This document shows, piece after piece, positions 8,235-14,754 of a stretch of 64,000 bases of DNA. The DNA comes from Leeuwenhoekiella aestuarii (GTDB taxonomy: Bacteria; Bacteroidota; Bacteroidia; Flavobacteriales; Flavobacteriaceae), in NCBI RefSeq assembly GCF_004104055.1, contig NZ_QOVJ01000001.1, forward strand, positions 744,001 to 808,000. The letters run 5' to 3'. The position numbers and the translations under genes were made by a program. The notes beneath the pieces were generated by a model. The model was not told the DNA's origin and searched no databases. It saw only the letters and a program-made list of their open reading frames with translations. Position 1 is the first letter of the stretch, and each line of letters starts with the position of its first letter.

Positions 8235-8582
8235 ATGAAAAACATTGATATCATCTACCGCAATGAAAGTGGGATCGCTTTTTACTGGAAAACTTCAAAA
8301 CAAGGCACATTAAAAGCTCAGGTTATTTTTAGGGATATGGGTTTTTATTTTACTCTAGATCAGCTCAAAGAATTTGCATATTTAAGTGAAGCAAGCCTGG
8401 CACAACAACCTTGTAACGACTGTCCTGCGCCTCGTGATTGCAGGTCTTTGTTACTCAAAACACCGTTAAATGATGTAGATCTCGCAGTAAGCCGTCAAGA
8501 GGTTTATGAAATACAAGATCTTCTGGATCAGACTATTTTAAGAATGGAAATGCAGGCATTTATGCAAACGGCACTTAACTAA
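8235..8582 (+). CDS. Small conserved protein with a CNDCPAPRDC cysteine cluster
   Basis: This 115-residue soluble protein is predicted to be cytoplasmic. Its N-terminal half is beta-type (MKNIDIIYRNESGIAFYW, AQVIFRDMGFYFTLDQ). A central QPCNDCPAPRDCRSLLLKTP segment has three cysteines arranged CxxC-x4-C, which could bind a metal. A C-terminal helix follows (QEVYEIQDLLDQTIL). It resembles a Bacteroidota-only family of unknown function. It has its own promoter candidate and overlaps the convergent LpxH-type gene by four bases at the 3' end. I do not recognise a function. Confidence 0.8.
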   Translation: MKNIDIIYRNESGIAFYWKTSKQGTLKAQVIFRDMGFYFTLDQLKEFAYLSEASLAQQPCNDCPAPRDCRSLLLKTPLNDVDLAVSRQEVYEIQDLLDQTILRMEMQAFMQTALN

Positions 8583-9358
8583 CCTTCAAAAGTTTTCAGT
8601 TCAAAACTTTTTCCGTCAAAAATGCCGTAGGTGTAGAAATTAATCCAGTCGCCCAGATTGTAATACGTTGCATTTTTACCCACTTCAATAGTCATGGGTA
8701 GGTGTCTGTGGCCAAAAATGAAATAATCGTAGTGAGCGGTTTCTAATTTTCGCTTTGCGTACGTAGCAAGCCACTCATTTTCTTCTCCCAAGAATTTCTG
8801 ATCGTCATCACCACTAATCAACTTGTTTTTTACTGAGAGGTGCTGTGCCACGCGCACACCAATATCAGGATGTACCCACCTAAACAACCATTGAAAAAAT
8901 GGAGAAGTAAATACTTTCTTCATGCGTTTATAGCCTTTATCTCCAGGACCCAGACCATCACCGTGACCTATAAAAAAGCGCTTTGCATTCAATTCAAAAA
9001 CCTGTGGACTGTGATAAACCGGAATATCGAGTTCAGTTTTGAAGTAATCTTTCATCCATAAATCATGATTACCCACAAAAAAATAGATAGGAATACCAGC
9101 ATCACGCAGTTGCGCTAATTTGCCCAAAACTCGTACAAAACCTTTAGGAACAACGGTTTTATATTCAAACCAAAAATCAAAAAGATCTCCCAGTAAAAAA
9201 ATTGCAGCAGCATCTTTTTCTATCGCATTCAACCAGGAAACGAACTTTTTTTCCCGGGGTTTACTCGCTGCAGCATCAGGAGCTCCCAAATGATTGTCGC
9301 TAGAAAAATAGACCTTTTTATCTTCAGGGATTGTGAGTTGAACTACGGGTTGCTTCAT
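8579..9358 (-). CDS. lpxH: UDP-2,3-diacylglucosamine diphosphatase (LpxH-type metallophosphoesterase)
   Basis: The enzyme hydrolyses UDP-2,3-diacylglucosamine to lipid X in lipid A synthesis. The 259 residues contain the calcineurin-like metallophosphatase motif set: FSSDNHLG (metal ligands near residues 20-23), LLGDLFDFWFEY, VGNHDLWM, FIGHGDGLG and FGHRHLP near residue 220. The DNHLG variant and the length are typical of Bacteroidota homologues. It stands alone between a convergent gene and the queD cluster. Other UDP-sugar diphosphatases in this superfamily look similar, so the substrate is inferred from family and lineage. Confidence 0.85.
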   Translation of the reverse strand: MKQPVVQLTIPEDKKVYFSSDNHLGAPDAAASKPREKKFVSWLNAIEKDAAAIFLLGDLFDFWFEYKTVVPKGFVRVLGKLAQLRDAGIPIYFFVGNHDLWMKDYFKTELDIPVYHSPQVFELNAKRFFIGHGDGLGPGDKGYKRMKKVFTSPFFQWLFRWVHPDIGVRVAQHLSVKNKLISGDDDQKFLGEENEWLATYAKRKLETAHYDYFIFGHRHLPMTIEVGKNATYYNLGDWINFYTYGIFDGKSFELKTFEG

Positions 9359-9391
9359 GCTGTAAATTTAGGCTAAATCCCTTTTATCCTT

Positions 9392-9847
9392 TTAATTTGT
9401 GTTATCTGAAGCGTACCACTCAGCAAAGCTGCTGTCTGTTTCCTGAAGCTTTAAAGAAAACAGTTTAATATTTTGAGGTAAGTGTTTTTGAATTTTTTCA
9501 GCAAAATCTATAACCATCATTTCACTGGTAGGTTGATAATCTACAAGAAGTACATTATGCCCGCGGTCAGATAGTTCTTTTGCCAGTTCAACGTGCGGTG
9601 TGTTTTTGTTGAAAACAGTTGCATGATCAAAAACATCTACGATCTCTCCTTTTACGATTTTCTTGAGATCTCCAAAGTCTATCACCATGCCAAACTTAAC
9701 GTTTTGAGTATCAGAAATAGGAGTCCCGATCACGGTGACAGAGAGTTTATAACTGTGGCCGTGCACGTTGCGACATTTACCGTCATAGCCGTAAAGCGCG
9801 TGACCGGTTTCAAAAGAAAACTGCTTGGTAATACGAATATTGCTCAT
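9392..9847 (-). CDS. queD: 6-carboxy-5,6,7,8-tetrahydropterin synthase / 6-pyruvoyl tetrahydropterin synthase family
   Basis: QueD converts dihydroneopterin triphosphate to carboxytetrahydropterin in queuosine/7-deazaguanine synthesis. The 151-residue protein has the zinc-binding histidines in FETGHALYG and CRNVHGHSYKLSV, the catalytic cysteine of the latter motif, DFGDLKKIV, DHATVFN, and the late glutamate region LQETDSSFAEWY. The start codon at 9847 overlaps the stop of a 55-codon micro-ORF (ATGA), so translation is probably coupled. No other queuosine gene lies in the window. Confidence 0.92.
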   Translation of the reverse strand: MSNIRITKQFSFETGHALYGYDGKCRNVHGHSYKLSVTVIGTPISDTQNVKFGMVIDFGDLKKIVKGEIVDVFDHATVFNKNTPHVELAKELSDRGHNVLLVDYQPTSEMMVIDFAEKIQKHLPQNIKLFSLKLQETDSSFAEWYASDNTN

Positions 9848-10011
9848 TTAAGTTTGTTTTTACGGAATGCCTTTAAGCCATAAATACCTGCTAATACTAA
9901 AACAATAAAGAGTAAAATATAGAATAAATTACTCCCTATAAAATACCCTAGTTCATAAAAGGTACTGCCCTTTTCTTCGTCTAAAAAGAGTGTGCAGAAT
10001 ACCTTTTTCAT
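9844..10011 (-). CDS. Micro-protein with one membrane helix, upstream of queD
   Basis: This open frame encodes 55 residues: a charged N-terminus (MKKVFCTLFLDEEKGSTFYE), a hydrophobic helix at about residues 27-45 (SNLFYILLFIVLVLAGIYG) and a basic tail (LKAFRKNKLK). It begins with an ATGA overlap on the 31-residue micro-ORF (10008-10103) and ends with an ATGA overlap on queD. Such exact stop/start coupling on both sides, together with a credible membrane topology, argues that it is translated. Function unknown; homologues would be needed for confirmation. Confidence 0.6.
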   Translation of the reverse strand: MKKVFCTLFLDEEKGSTFYELGYFIGSNLFYILLFIVLVLAGIYGLKAFRKNKLK

Positions 10012-10103
10012 TTTTTAAATTTTCTAACAAGTACAACTACAATAAGCGCAATCGCAAAAATCAGATAAATTCCTGTACCGCTTAAAAACTCTAAAACTTC
10101 CAT
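10008..10103 (-). CDS. 31-residue membrane micro-protein, first of the queD string
   Basis: The frame begins MEVLEFLSGTGIYLIF, is almost entirely one transmembrane helix (about residues 10-27, ending in IALIVVVLV), and closes with a positively charged RKFKK tail, giving an N-out, C-in topology. Its stop overlaps the next start as ATGA. A TACTTTTG -10-like box lies 24 bases upstream (10134-10127), though without a good -33 element. Very short ORFs arise by chance; the coupling and the composition are the reasons for listing it. Confidence 0.5.
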   Translation of the reverse strand: MEVLEFLSGTGIYLIFAIALIVVVLVRKFKK

Positions 10104-10220
10104 ACCGTAAATGTGGATTAATTAGGCAAAAGTAACAAAGTATATTGGGCGTACCTAGAAAATAATCAAAGGCTTAAAAATTGCGAAATCCGCAAGGTTT
10201 TTTGGACGTTATTTGCAGGC

Positions 10221-10868
10221 ATGAGTACACAGCTTTTTGAACAGGTAGATTTTGTTGAAAATACAGTATATGAGCAGGTTATAACCTCGTTATTAGATCA
10301 GAAATATGCTATTGTTGATGATTTTTTTACTGCTGAAGAAATTGAGGAATTACGACAGTCCCTTAAGATGGTTTATGAGGCAGACTGTTTTAAGAAAGCA
10401 GCAATTGGTAACAAGTTTAATGAAGAGATAGATAAAAGTATTCGTGGAGATTTTATCAAATGGATCAATGAAGCAGAAGGTCGCGCCGAAGAATGCTTGT
10501 TTTTCAGTAAGATAAATGACTTGGTAGCTTATTTAAACCGTACTTGCTTTTTAGGGATTTTGCAGAAAGAATTTCATTATGCTGTTTATCCTAAAGGGAC
10601 TTTTTACAAGCGTCACCTAGACACCTTTCAGAATGATTCTCGTCGTAAACTTTCTATGGTTTGTTATTTAAATGATGCAAGCTGGTTGGCTAGTAATGGT
10701 GGTGAACTCACGCTTTATCTGCCAGATGAGACCGGTGAACAGGCTTTAGACATCATCCCCAGACCGGGACGTGTAGTTATTTTTGAAAGTCAGATTTTAG
10801 AACACGAGGTAAAACCGGTTTTAAATTCTGAACGTTTGAGTATTACCGGATGGTTGAAGACGAGGTAA
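10221..10868 (+). CDS. 2-oxoglutarate/Fe(II)-dependent dioxygenase (prolyl-4-hydroxylase-like)
   Basis: This 215-residue enzyme has the double-stranded beta-helix signature of 2OG-Fe(II) oxygenases. The iron ligands are H and D in FYKRHLDTF (about residue 131) and the distal H in QILEHEVKPV (about residue 194). The 2-oxoglutarate-binding arginine lies in SERLSITGW. GGELTLYLPDE and PGRVVIFES are further conserved core strands. It belongs to the small bacterial prolyl-hydroxylase-like group, some members of which modify translation factors or ribosomal proteins; the substrate here is not known. It is divergent from the queD string, with no partner on its strand. Confidence 0.88.
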   Translation: MSTQLFEQVDFVENTVYEQVITSLLDQKYAIVDDFFTAEEIEELRQSLKMVYEADCFKKAAIGNKFNEEIDKSIRGDFIKWINEAEGRAEECLFFSKINDLVAYLNRTCFLGILQKEFHYAVYPKGTFYKRHLDTFQNDSRRKLSMVCYLNDASWLASNGGELTLYLPDETGEQALDIIPRPGRVVIFESQILEHEVKPVLNSERLSITGWLKTR

Positions 10869-10883
10869 TTTCAGTAAACAGCA

Positions 10884-12218
10884 CTAAGTTACCTTCGGTT
10901 TAAAGCGTTTTCTGAAATTTAGAATTAATGCTCCACTACGAACCAGCATCCATACCGAAAATGCGATCCAAACAGCGTAAAGCTTCAGGCCAAAATAGTC
11001 ACCTATAAAAATAGCAGGTACAAAACCAAAAAAGGTAGCGGCCATCAAAACGTTACGCAGGTATTTCATCTCACCCATTCCTTTAAAAATTCCATCAAAA
11101 ATAAAAGCTAAAGCGTTGAGGGGTTGCATCAAAATCACTACAAAAAACAGTGCTGTAAATCGTGCAATCACTTCAGGCTCTTTACTGAAAATAAGCCCTA
11201 ACGGTTCATAAAGTATCGCTGAAAGCAGCATAAGTCCTCCTGCAATGATCAGGCTGTATTTACTTAATTTTTTACTCAGTTCCCAGAGGCTGGTATAATC
11301 TTTTGCTCCCAGAAAACGACCGGCTAATATGTTCCCTGCAGCCGCATATCCGTCAATAAAAAATGCTGAAAACAACCAGATGTTGATCAGAATGGTTTGT
11401 GCAGCAATGTACGAGGCCCCATAATCTGTAGCAAAAGAATTGGCCAGATAGAGAGCCAGATTCAACGCTATAGTCCGTACAAAAAGATTGAGCGCCATAC
11501 CCATGAGTCGCCACAATTCCGGATGAATAGGGAATTTCAGCTTCAGACTTACATCGGTTTTAATCAGAACCAAAATCAGCGATAAAACAGCCATAAGCGC
11601 CTGAGCGCTTAAACTGGCATAAGCAGCACCTTCAATCTGCATCGCAGGGATGTAGCCATCAATTCCGTAAACTAAAATAAAATCAAGCAGAATATTTACA
11701 ACAGCCCCAATTATCGCAACAACCATAGGCCAGAAGGTATTTTGCAACCCTCTAAAAATGCCAAAAATAGCAAAGGTGAAGAGTGTTAGCGGAAAACCCC
11801 AAGCCCTAATGGAATAATATTGTACACAATAGTCAAGAATGAGTCCTGAGGCATTATAAAGCGAAAAAATACTTTCAATAAACGGAAGCGTAGTAACTAG
11901 GATAATAGCGCTTAACAGAATGTTGAAATAGATCGCCTGAGCGGGTAGTGTGCTGATTTCATTTATTTTATCAGCACCATAATATTGCGAGATAATTGCC
12001 TGTAAGGCACTTCGTGTTTGTCCTAGAATCCAGATGAGTGCCGATAGAAACGAACCCACAATACCTACTGCTGCGAGTACTTCGGTAGCCTGCTCAGGCA
12101 CATTACCCACTACAGCTGCATCTGTTGCAGAAAGTATAGGTTCTGCGATACCCGCGAGTAATGCCGGAACCGCCAAGCGGTTGATGTTTTTAAAGGAAAG
12201 TGGATTGTTTTTAGACAT
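10884..12218 (-). CDS. MATE family efflux transporter (DinF-like)
   Basis: This 444-residue inner-membrane protein has about twelve predicted hydrophobic segments in two six-helix halves, typical of MATE exporters, which expel cationic compounds in exchange for Na+ or H+. The N-terminus (INRLAVPALLAGIAEPILSATDAAVVG) is the usual MATE helix 1, with the GxxxxP-type turn and the following LAAVGIVGS segment. It resembles the DinF subgroup. It lies 42 bases downstream of the GNAT gene on the same strand, so the two are probably co-transcribed. The substrate cannot be predicted. Confidence 0.9.
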   Translation of the reverse strand: MSKNNPLSFKNINRLAVPALLAGIAEPILSATDAAVVGNVPEQATEVLAAVGIVGSFLSALIWILGQTRSALQAIISQYYGADKINEISTLPAQAIYFNILLSAIILVTTLPFIESIFSLYNASGLILDYCVQYYSIRAWGFPLTLFTFAIFGIFRGLQNTFWPMVVAIIGAVVNILLDFILVYGIDGYIPAMQIEGAAYASLSAQALMAVLSLILVLIKTDVSLKLKFPIHPELWRLMGMALNLFVRTIALNLALYLANSFATDYGASYIAAQTILINIWLFSAFFIDGYAAAGNILAGRFLGAKDYTSLWELSKKLSKYSLIIAGGLMLLSAILYEPLGLIFSKEPEVIARFTALFFVVILMQPLNALAFIFDGIFKGMGEMKYLRNVLMAATFFGFVPAIFIGDYFGLKLYAVWIAFSVWMLVRSGALILNFRKRFKPKVT

Positions 12219-12260
12219 AAATAGCAGGTTGCTGCGAAATTACTCTTTCTTAATTAGGTT

Positions 12261-12764
12261 TTACAAAACCAGCTCGTAGCAATAGAACGGAAACTCACTT
12301 TGTTTAGGGAAATAAACCGGATCGAGCTTCTCATAGCCTCGCTTCGTATAAAAAGTATTGTTGCGGTTATTTTTACTGAATGTATCCAGACGCACCGAAA
12401 GAAAACCGTTTTCACGAGCGTAATCTTCTGCAAACTGCATCAATTGTTGAGCGATACCTTGCCCTTGAAAATCGGGATGTACTGCCAGCCGATGTATATA
12501 GACGCTGTGAGCATCTGCAGGAGTCAACCAAGTAATCGCATTGTAGATATCATCTTTTAAGGTTGAAACCACTACTGTACCTAAGATGCAATCGTTTTTT
12601 GTGAAAACAAATAATTCGTCTCGTTTAATATCATCTTCAAAAGCATTGCGAGAAGGGTAATGCTCGTTCCACTGAAAAATACCTTTTGCAATCATAGCCT
12701 TGGCACATGCGCGTGTAAGTTGAAGTATTTCATCTATTTGCGAGAGATTTGCTTTTCGTATCAT
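12261..12764 (-). CDS. GNAT family N-acetyltransferase
   Basis: This 167-residue acetyl-CoA-dependent acyltransferase has the GNAT core: IRKANLSQIDEILQLTRAC at the N-terminus, the strand VYIHRLAVHPDFQGQGIAQQLM (motif A, with the Q-G-x-G-I/A acetyl-CoA pyrophosphate loop near residues 115-122), and the terminal NNRNNTFYTKRGYEKL segment of motif B. The acceptor is unknown. It lies upstream of the MATE exporter gene and is divergent from the universal stress protein gene, with only about 45 bases between the two starts. Confidence 0.9.
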   Translation of the reverse strand: MIRKANLSQIDEILQLTRACAKAMIAKGIFQWNEHYPSRNAFEDDIKRDELFVFTKNDCILGTVVVSTLKDDIYNAITWLTPADAHSVYIHRLAVHPDFQGQGIAQQLMQFAEDYARENGFLSVRLDTFSKNNRNNTFYTKRGYEKLDPVYFPKQSEFPFYCYELVL

Positions 12765-12809
12765 TTAGAAGCTTTAATTTTGTCCAAAATTGAGATAAAG
12801 CTTCTAAAG

Positions 12810-13610
12810 ATGAAAACTATTTTCCTTCCCCTTGGCGATCACAGTGTGGTTTCTAACACGAATGTTACTTATATTTTAGAATTGGCGCGTGTGCTTAAGG
12901 CGACACTCTATGTTTCTAAACTTTACAAAGAGCCCGGGCGTTCAGGAGGATTACCTGCTAAAAGTCTCAAAATGGCTCAAATAGCAGAACAAGAAATAAA
13001 AGAAGAATTAACCGCTTATAATACTGAAGGCGTAAAAATACGAGTAAAACCGCTTGAAGGAGATGACTGGGTAGAAACTGTGGGTAAATTTCACCAAAAG
13101 ACCAATCTTGATCTTATCGTTTTGACACCAAAACATCACAATATTAACCAAGCTAACTTTTTAGGAAAAACAGCAGGTAGTCTTCTTCGTGAAACAGAAA
13201 CCGCTGTTTTAGTAGTACCGGTTGATTATACTTATAAACCAATCTCACGTATATTAATGGCTGTAAAATCTGGTATTGTAAATGATAAAACGACTCTAGA
13301 TCCTTTGCGTATAATTAAGAAGCGTTATAAGGCAGATTTGCGCTTGTTACAGATAAAAACCCCAGAATATTTACCGGAAGATTCTGAGTTTGATGCTAAT
13401 TTAGGAGAACTTGTGGATATGTATAAATCTTCAGAAAATGCAACTGTTTTTCAAGGTTTATTAGAGCATTTAAATGCAAACAACCCTGATATGCTTTGTG
13501 TTTTTAAGCGTAAGCGTGGCTTTTTTGAAAAGCTTTGGGATGATAATTCTGTAAAGAAATCTGTGTTTGAAAGTAGAATTCCGCTGTTGGTTTTAAAAGA
13601 AAAACAATAG
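12810..13610 (+). CDS. Universal stress protein family protein (tandem UspA-like)
   Basis: The start is set at the ATG at 12810; the frame is open further upstream to 12660, but that part overlaps the divergent GNAT gene and has no protein-like character. The 266 residues begin MKTIFLPLGDHSVVSNTNVT, a UspA-type first strand and helix. DLIVLTPKHH, LGKTAGSLLRETETAVLVVP and a second half starting ISRILMAVKSG give the usual tandem arrangement. The classical ATP-binding G-2x-G-9x-G(S/T) motif is only partly preserved (LGKTAGSLL). The likely role is a cytoplasmic stress-related protein. Confidence 0.82.
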   Translation: MKTIFLPLGDHSVVSNTNVTYILELARVLKATLYVSKLYKEPGRSGGLPAKSLKMAQIAEQEIKEELTAYNTEGVKIRVKPLEGDDWVETVGKFHQKTNLDLIVLTPKHHNINQANFLGKTAGSLLRETETAVLVVPVDYTYKPISRILMAVKSGIVNDKTTLDPLRIIKKRYKADLRLLQIKTPEYLPEDSEFDANLGELVDMYKSSENATVFQGLLEHLNANNPDMLCVFKRKRGFFEKLWDDNSVKKSVFESRIPLLVLKEKQ

Positions 13611-13654
13611 CCTATTATAAAAGCAATTTAATTTATATTTACTCCGCTATAATT

Positions 13655-13728
13655 GGGGATGTAGCTCAGTTGGCTAGAGTGCTTGACTGGCAGTCAAGAG
13701 GTCGTGGGTTCGAGCCCCATCTTCTCCA
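13655..13728 (+). tRNA. tRNA-Ala (anticodon GGC)
   Basis: The 74-base cloverleaf can be read directly: acceptor arms GGGGATG and CTTCTCC (one mismatch, one G-T pair), D-arm GCTC...GAGT, anticodon stem CTTGA/TCAAG enclosing the loop CTGGCAG with anticodon GGC, and T-arm GTGGG/CCCAT (one G-T pair) around TTCGAGC. The discriminator is A. The 3' CCA is not encoded. A strong terminator follows at 13740-13772. Confidence 0.93.
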
Positions 13729-13739
13729 CTAGTGTTTAC

Positions 13740-13777
13740 AAGGGTTTCCAGAGTTTTGATCTGGAAACCCTTTTTTA
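13740..13777 (+). terminator. Intrinsic terminator after tRNA-Ala
   Basis: A perfect 13-bp stem (AAGGGTTTCCAGA at 13740-13752 with TCTGGAAACCCTT at 13760-13772) is followed by a T run. It ends the tRNA transcript. Confidence 0.9.
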
Positions 13778-13828
13778 TTTGCACGCAATATTTTAATTTC
13801 TAAATGGGTAATTTCACTATTTTAGTTG

Positions 13829-14494
13829 ATGGAAATGATGAATAATTCAGAATATAAAGTCAAGCATATTGCGTCTCAGTCGTTAGTGATTACCGGCAAA
13901 TGTGATGCTACACAATGGTCTGTTGCAAACAAGCTAGAAGATTTTGTTTCACCTTGGGATGCAGCGCCTATAAAGCCTATTGTTTTCAGAGCTCTATACG
14001 ATTCAGAATTCTTTTATTTTAGTTTTAACGTGCACGACGGTGCCGTATTTACTGAACTGAAAGATGACAGTAAAGCCAGCATTGCAGCATCTGATCGAGT
14101 GGAGCTTTTTATGAGAGTTGATTCAAAATTAAGCCCTTACTATTGTCTGGAAATTGATACGCAACCGCGTATTATGGATTTTAAAGCGATGCCTAATCGT
14201 GATTTTGATCTAAGCTGGAATTGGCCAGAAGGGGAGCTTGAAGTTAGATCTGAAATTCTAAACGAGTGCTTTTCAGTGGAAGGAAAAATTAGTCTTCAAT
14301 CTTTAGAAGAACTCCAGTTACTCAAGAAGGATTCCGAAGGAACTTTTATGGAAATAGGTGTCTATCGTGCAAAATACAAGACAGACGATGCCGGTCATAA
14401 CCATCCAACCTGGATAACCTGGGTAGATCCTAAAAATCCTGAGCCTGACTTTCATATTCCTGAATCTTTTGGGATATTCAGATTTGAGATTTAG
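13829..14494 (+). CDS. Carbohydrate-binding family 9-like protein
   Basis: The start is placed at the ATG at 13829; a TTG three bases earlier is less likely. The roughly 221-residue protein has no signal peptide. It resembles the CBM9-like beta-sandwich fold: ITGKCDATQWSVANKLEDF near the N-terminus, FRALYDSEFFYFSFNVHD, the DRVELFMRV strand, a central YCLEIDTQPRIMDF and a late HPTWITWVDPKNPEPDFHIP segment. Such proteins bind sugars or sit next to glycan-active enzymes. It lies just before the PUL but is separated from it by a terminator and by the opposite-strand regulator, so a role in the same pathway is only suggestive. Confidence 0.85.
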   Translation: MEMMNNSEYKVKHIASQSLVITGKCDATQWSVANKLEDFVSPWDAAPIKPIVFRALYDSEFFYFSFNVHDGAVFTELKDDSKASIAASDRVELFMRVDSKLSPYYCLEIDTQPRIMDFKAMPNRDFDLSWNWPEGELEVRSEILNECFSVEGKISLQSLEELQLLKKDSEGTFMEIGVYRAKYKTDDAGHNHPTWITWVDPKNPEPDFHIPESFGIFRFEI

Positions 14495-14721
14495 TCTAAA
14501 TATTGTTGATACTTTTCTGTATTGATAATATCAATAGGAAACATTACCGATTCTTGAAAAGCTTTGTCGAATAAGAAAAATTCAATGAGCCTTGTTAAGC
14601 TTAAATATACGTGCTTCTTAGGATGTTGATGAATTAGAAAGCCTTGTGATTGGATGAAAGCAGAATACGGCAAATAATTTTAAGAACTCTGTAATTTGTC
14701 TGAAACTCCTTTAAATATTAT

Positions 14722-14754
14722 AAAAGCCTGATGCTTTAAAGGTGTCGGGTTTTT
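14722..14754. terminator. Bidirectional terminator between the CBM9-like gene and the PUL regulator
   Basis: AAAAGCCTGA (14722-14731) pairs with TCGGGTTTTT (14745-14754), with two G-T wobbles and an inner CTTTAAAG. T runs follow on both strands. It touches the stop codon of the leftward regulator gene. Confidence 0.65.

Noticed and set aside
10181-10205. Small hairpin TTGCG/CGCAA followed by T's before the 2OG oxygenase gene, as a terminator
   Set aside because: A 5-bp stem is too weak, and no transcript in the + direction is expected to end there; both flanking genes start away from it.
12660-12809. Longer N-terminus for the universal stress protein
   Set aside because: The extension overlaps the divergent GNAT gene and its sequence is not protein-like; the UspA-type fold begins at the ATG at 12810.
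14491-14673. 60-codon leftward open frame between the CBM9-like gene and the PUL regulator
   Set aside because: It needs a TTG start, overlaps the upstream gene's 3' end, has no recognisable domain and lies beyond a terminator. It could be a remnant, but I cannot support it.
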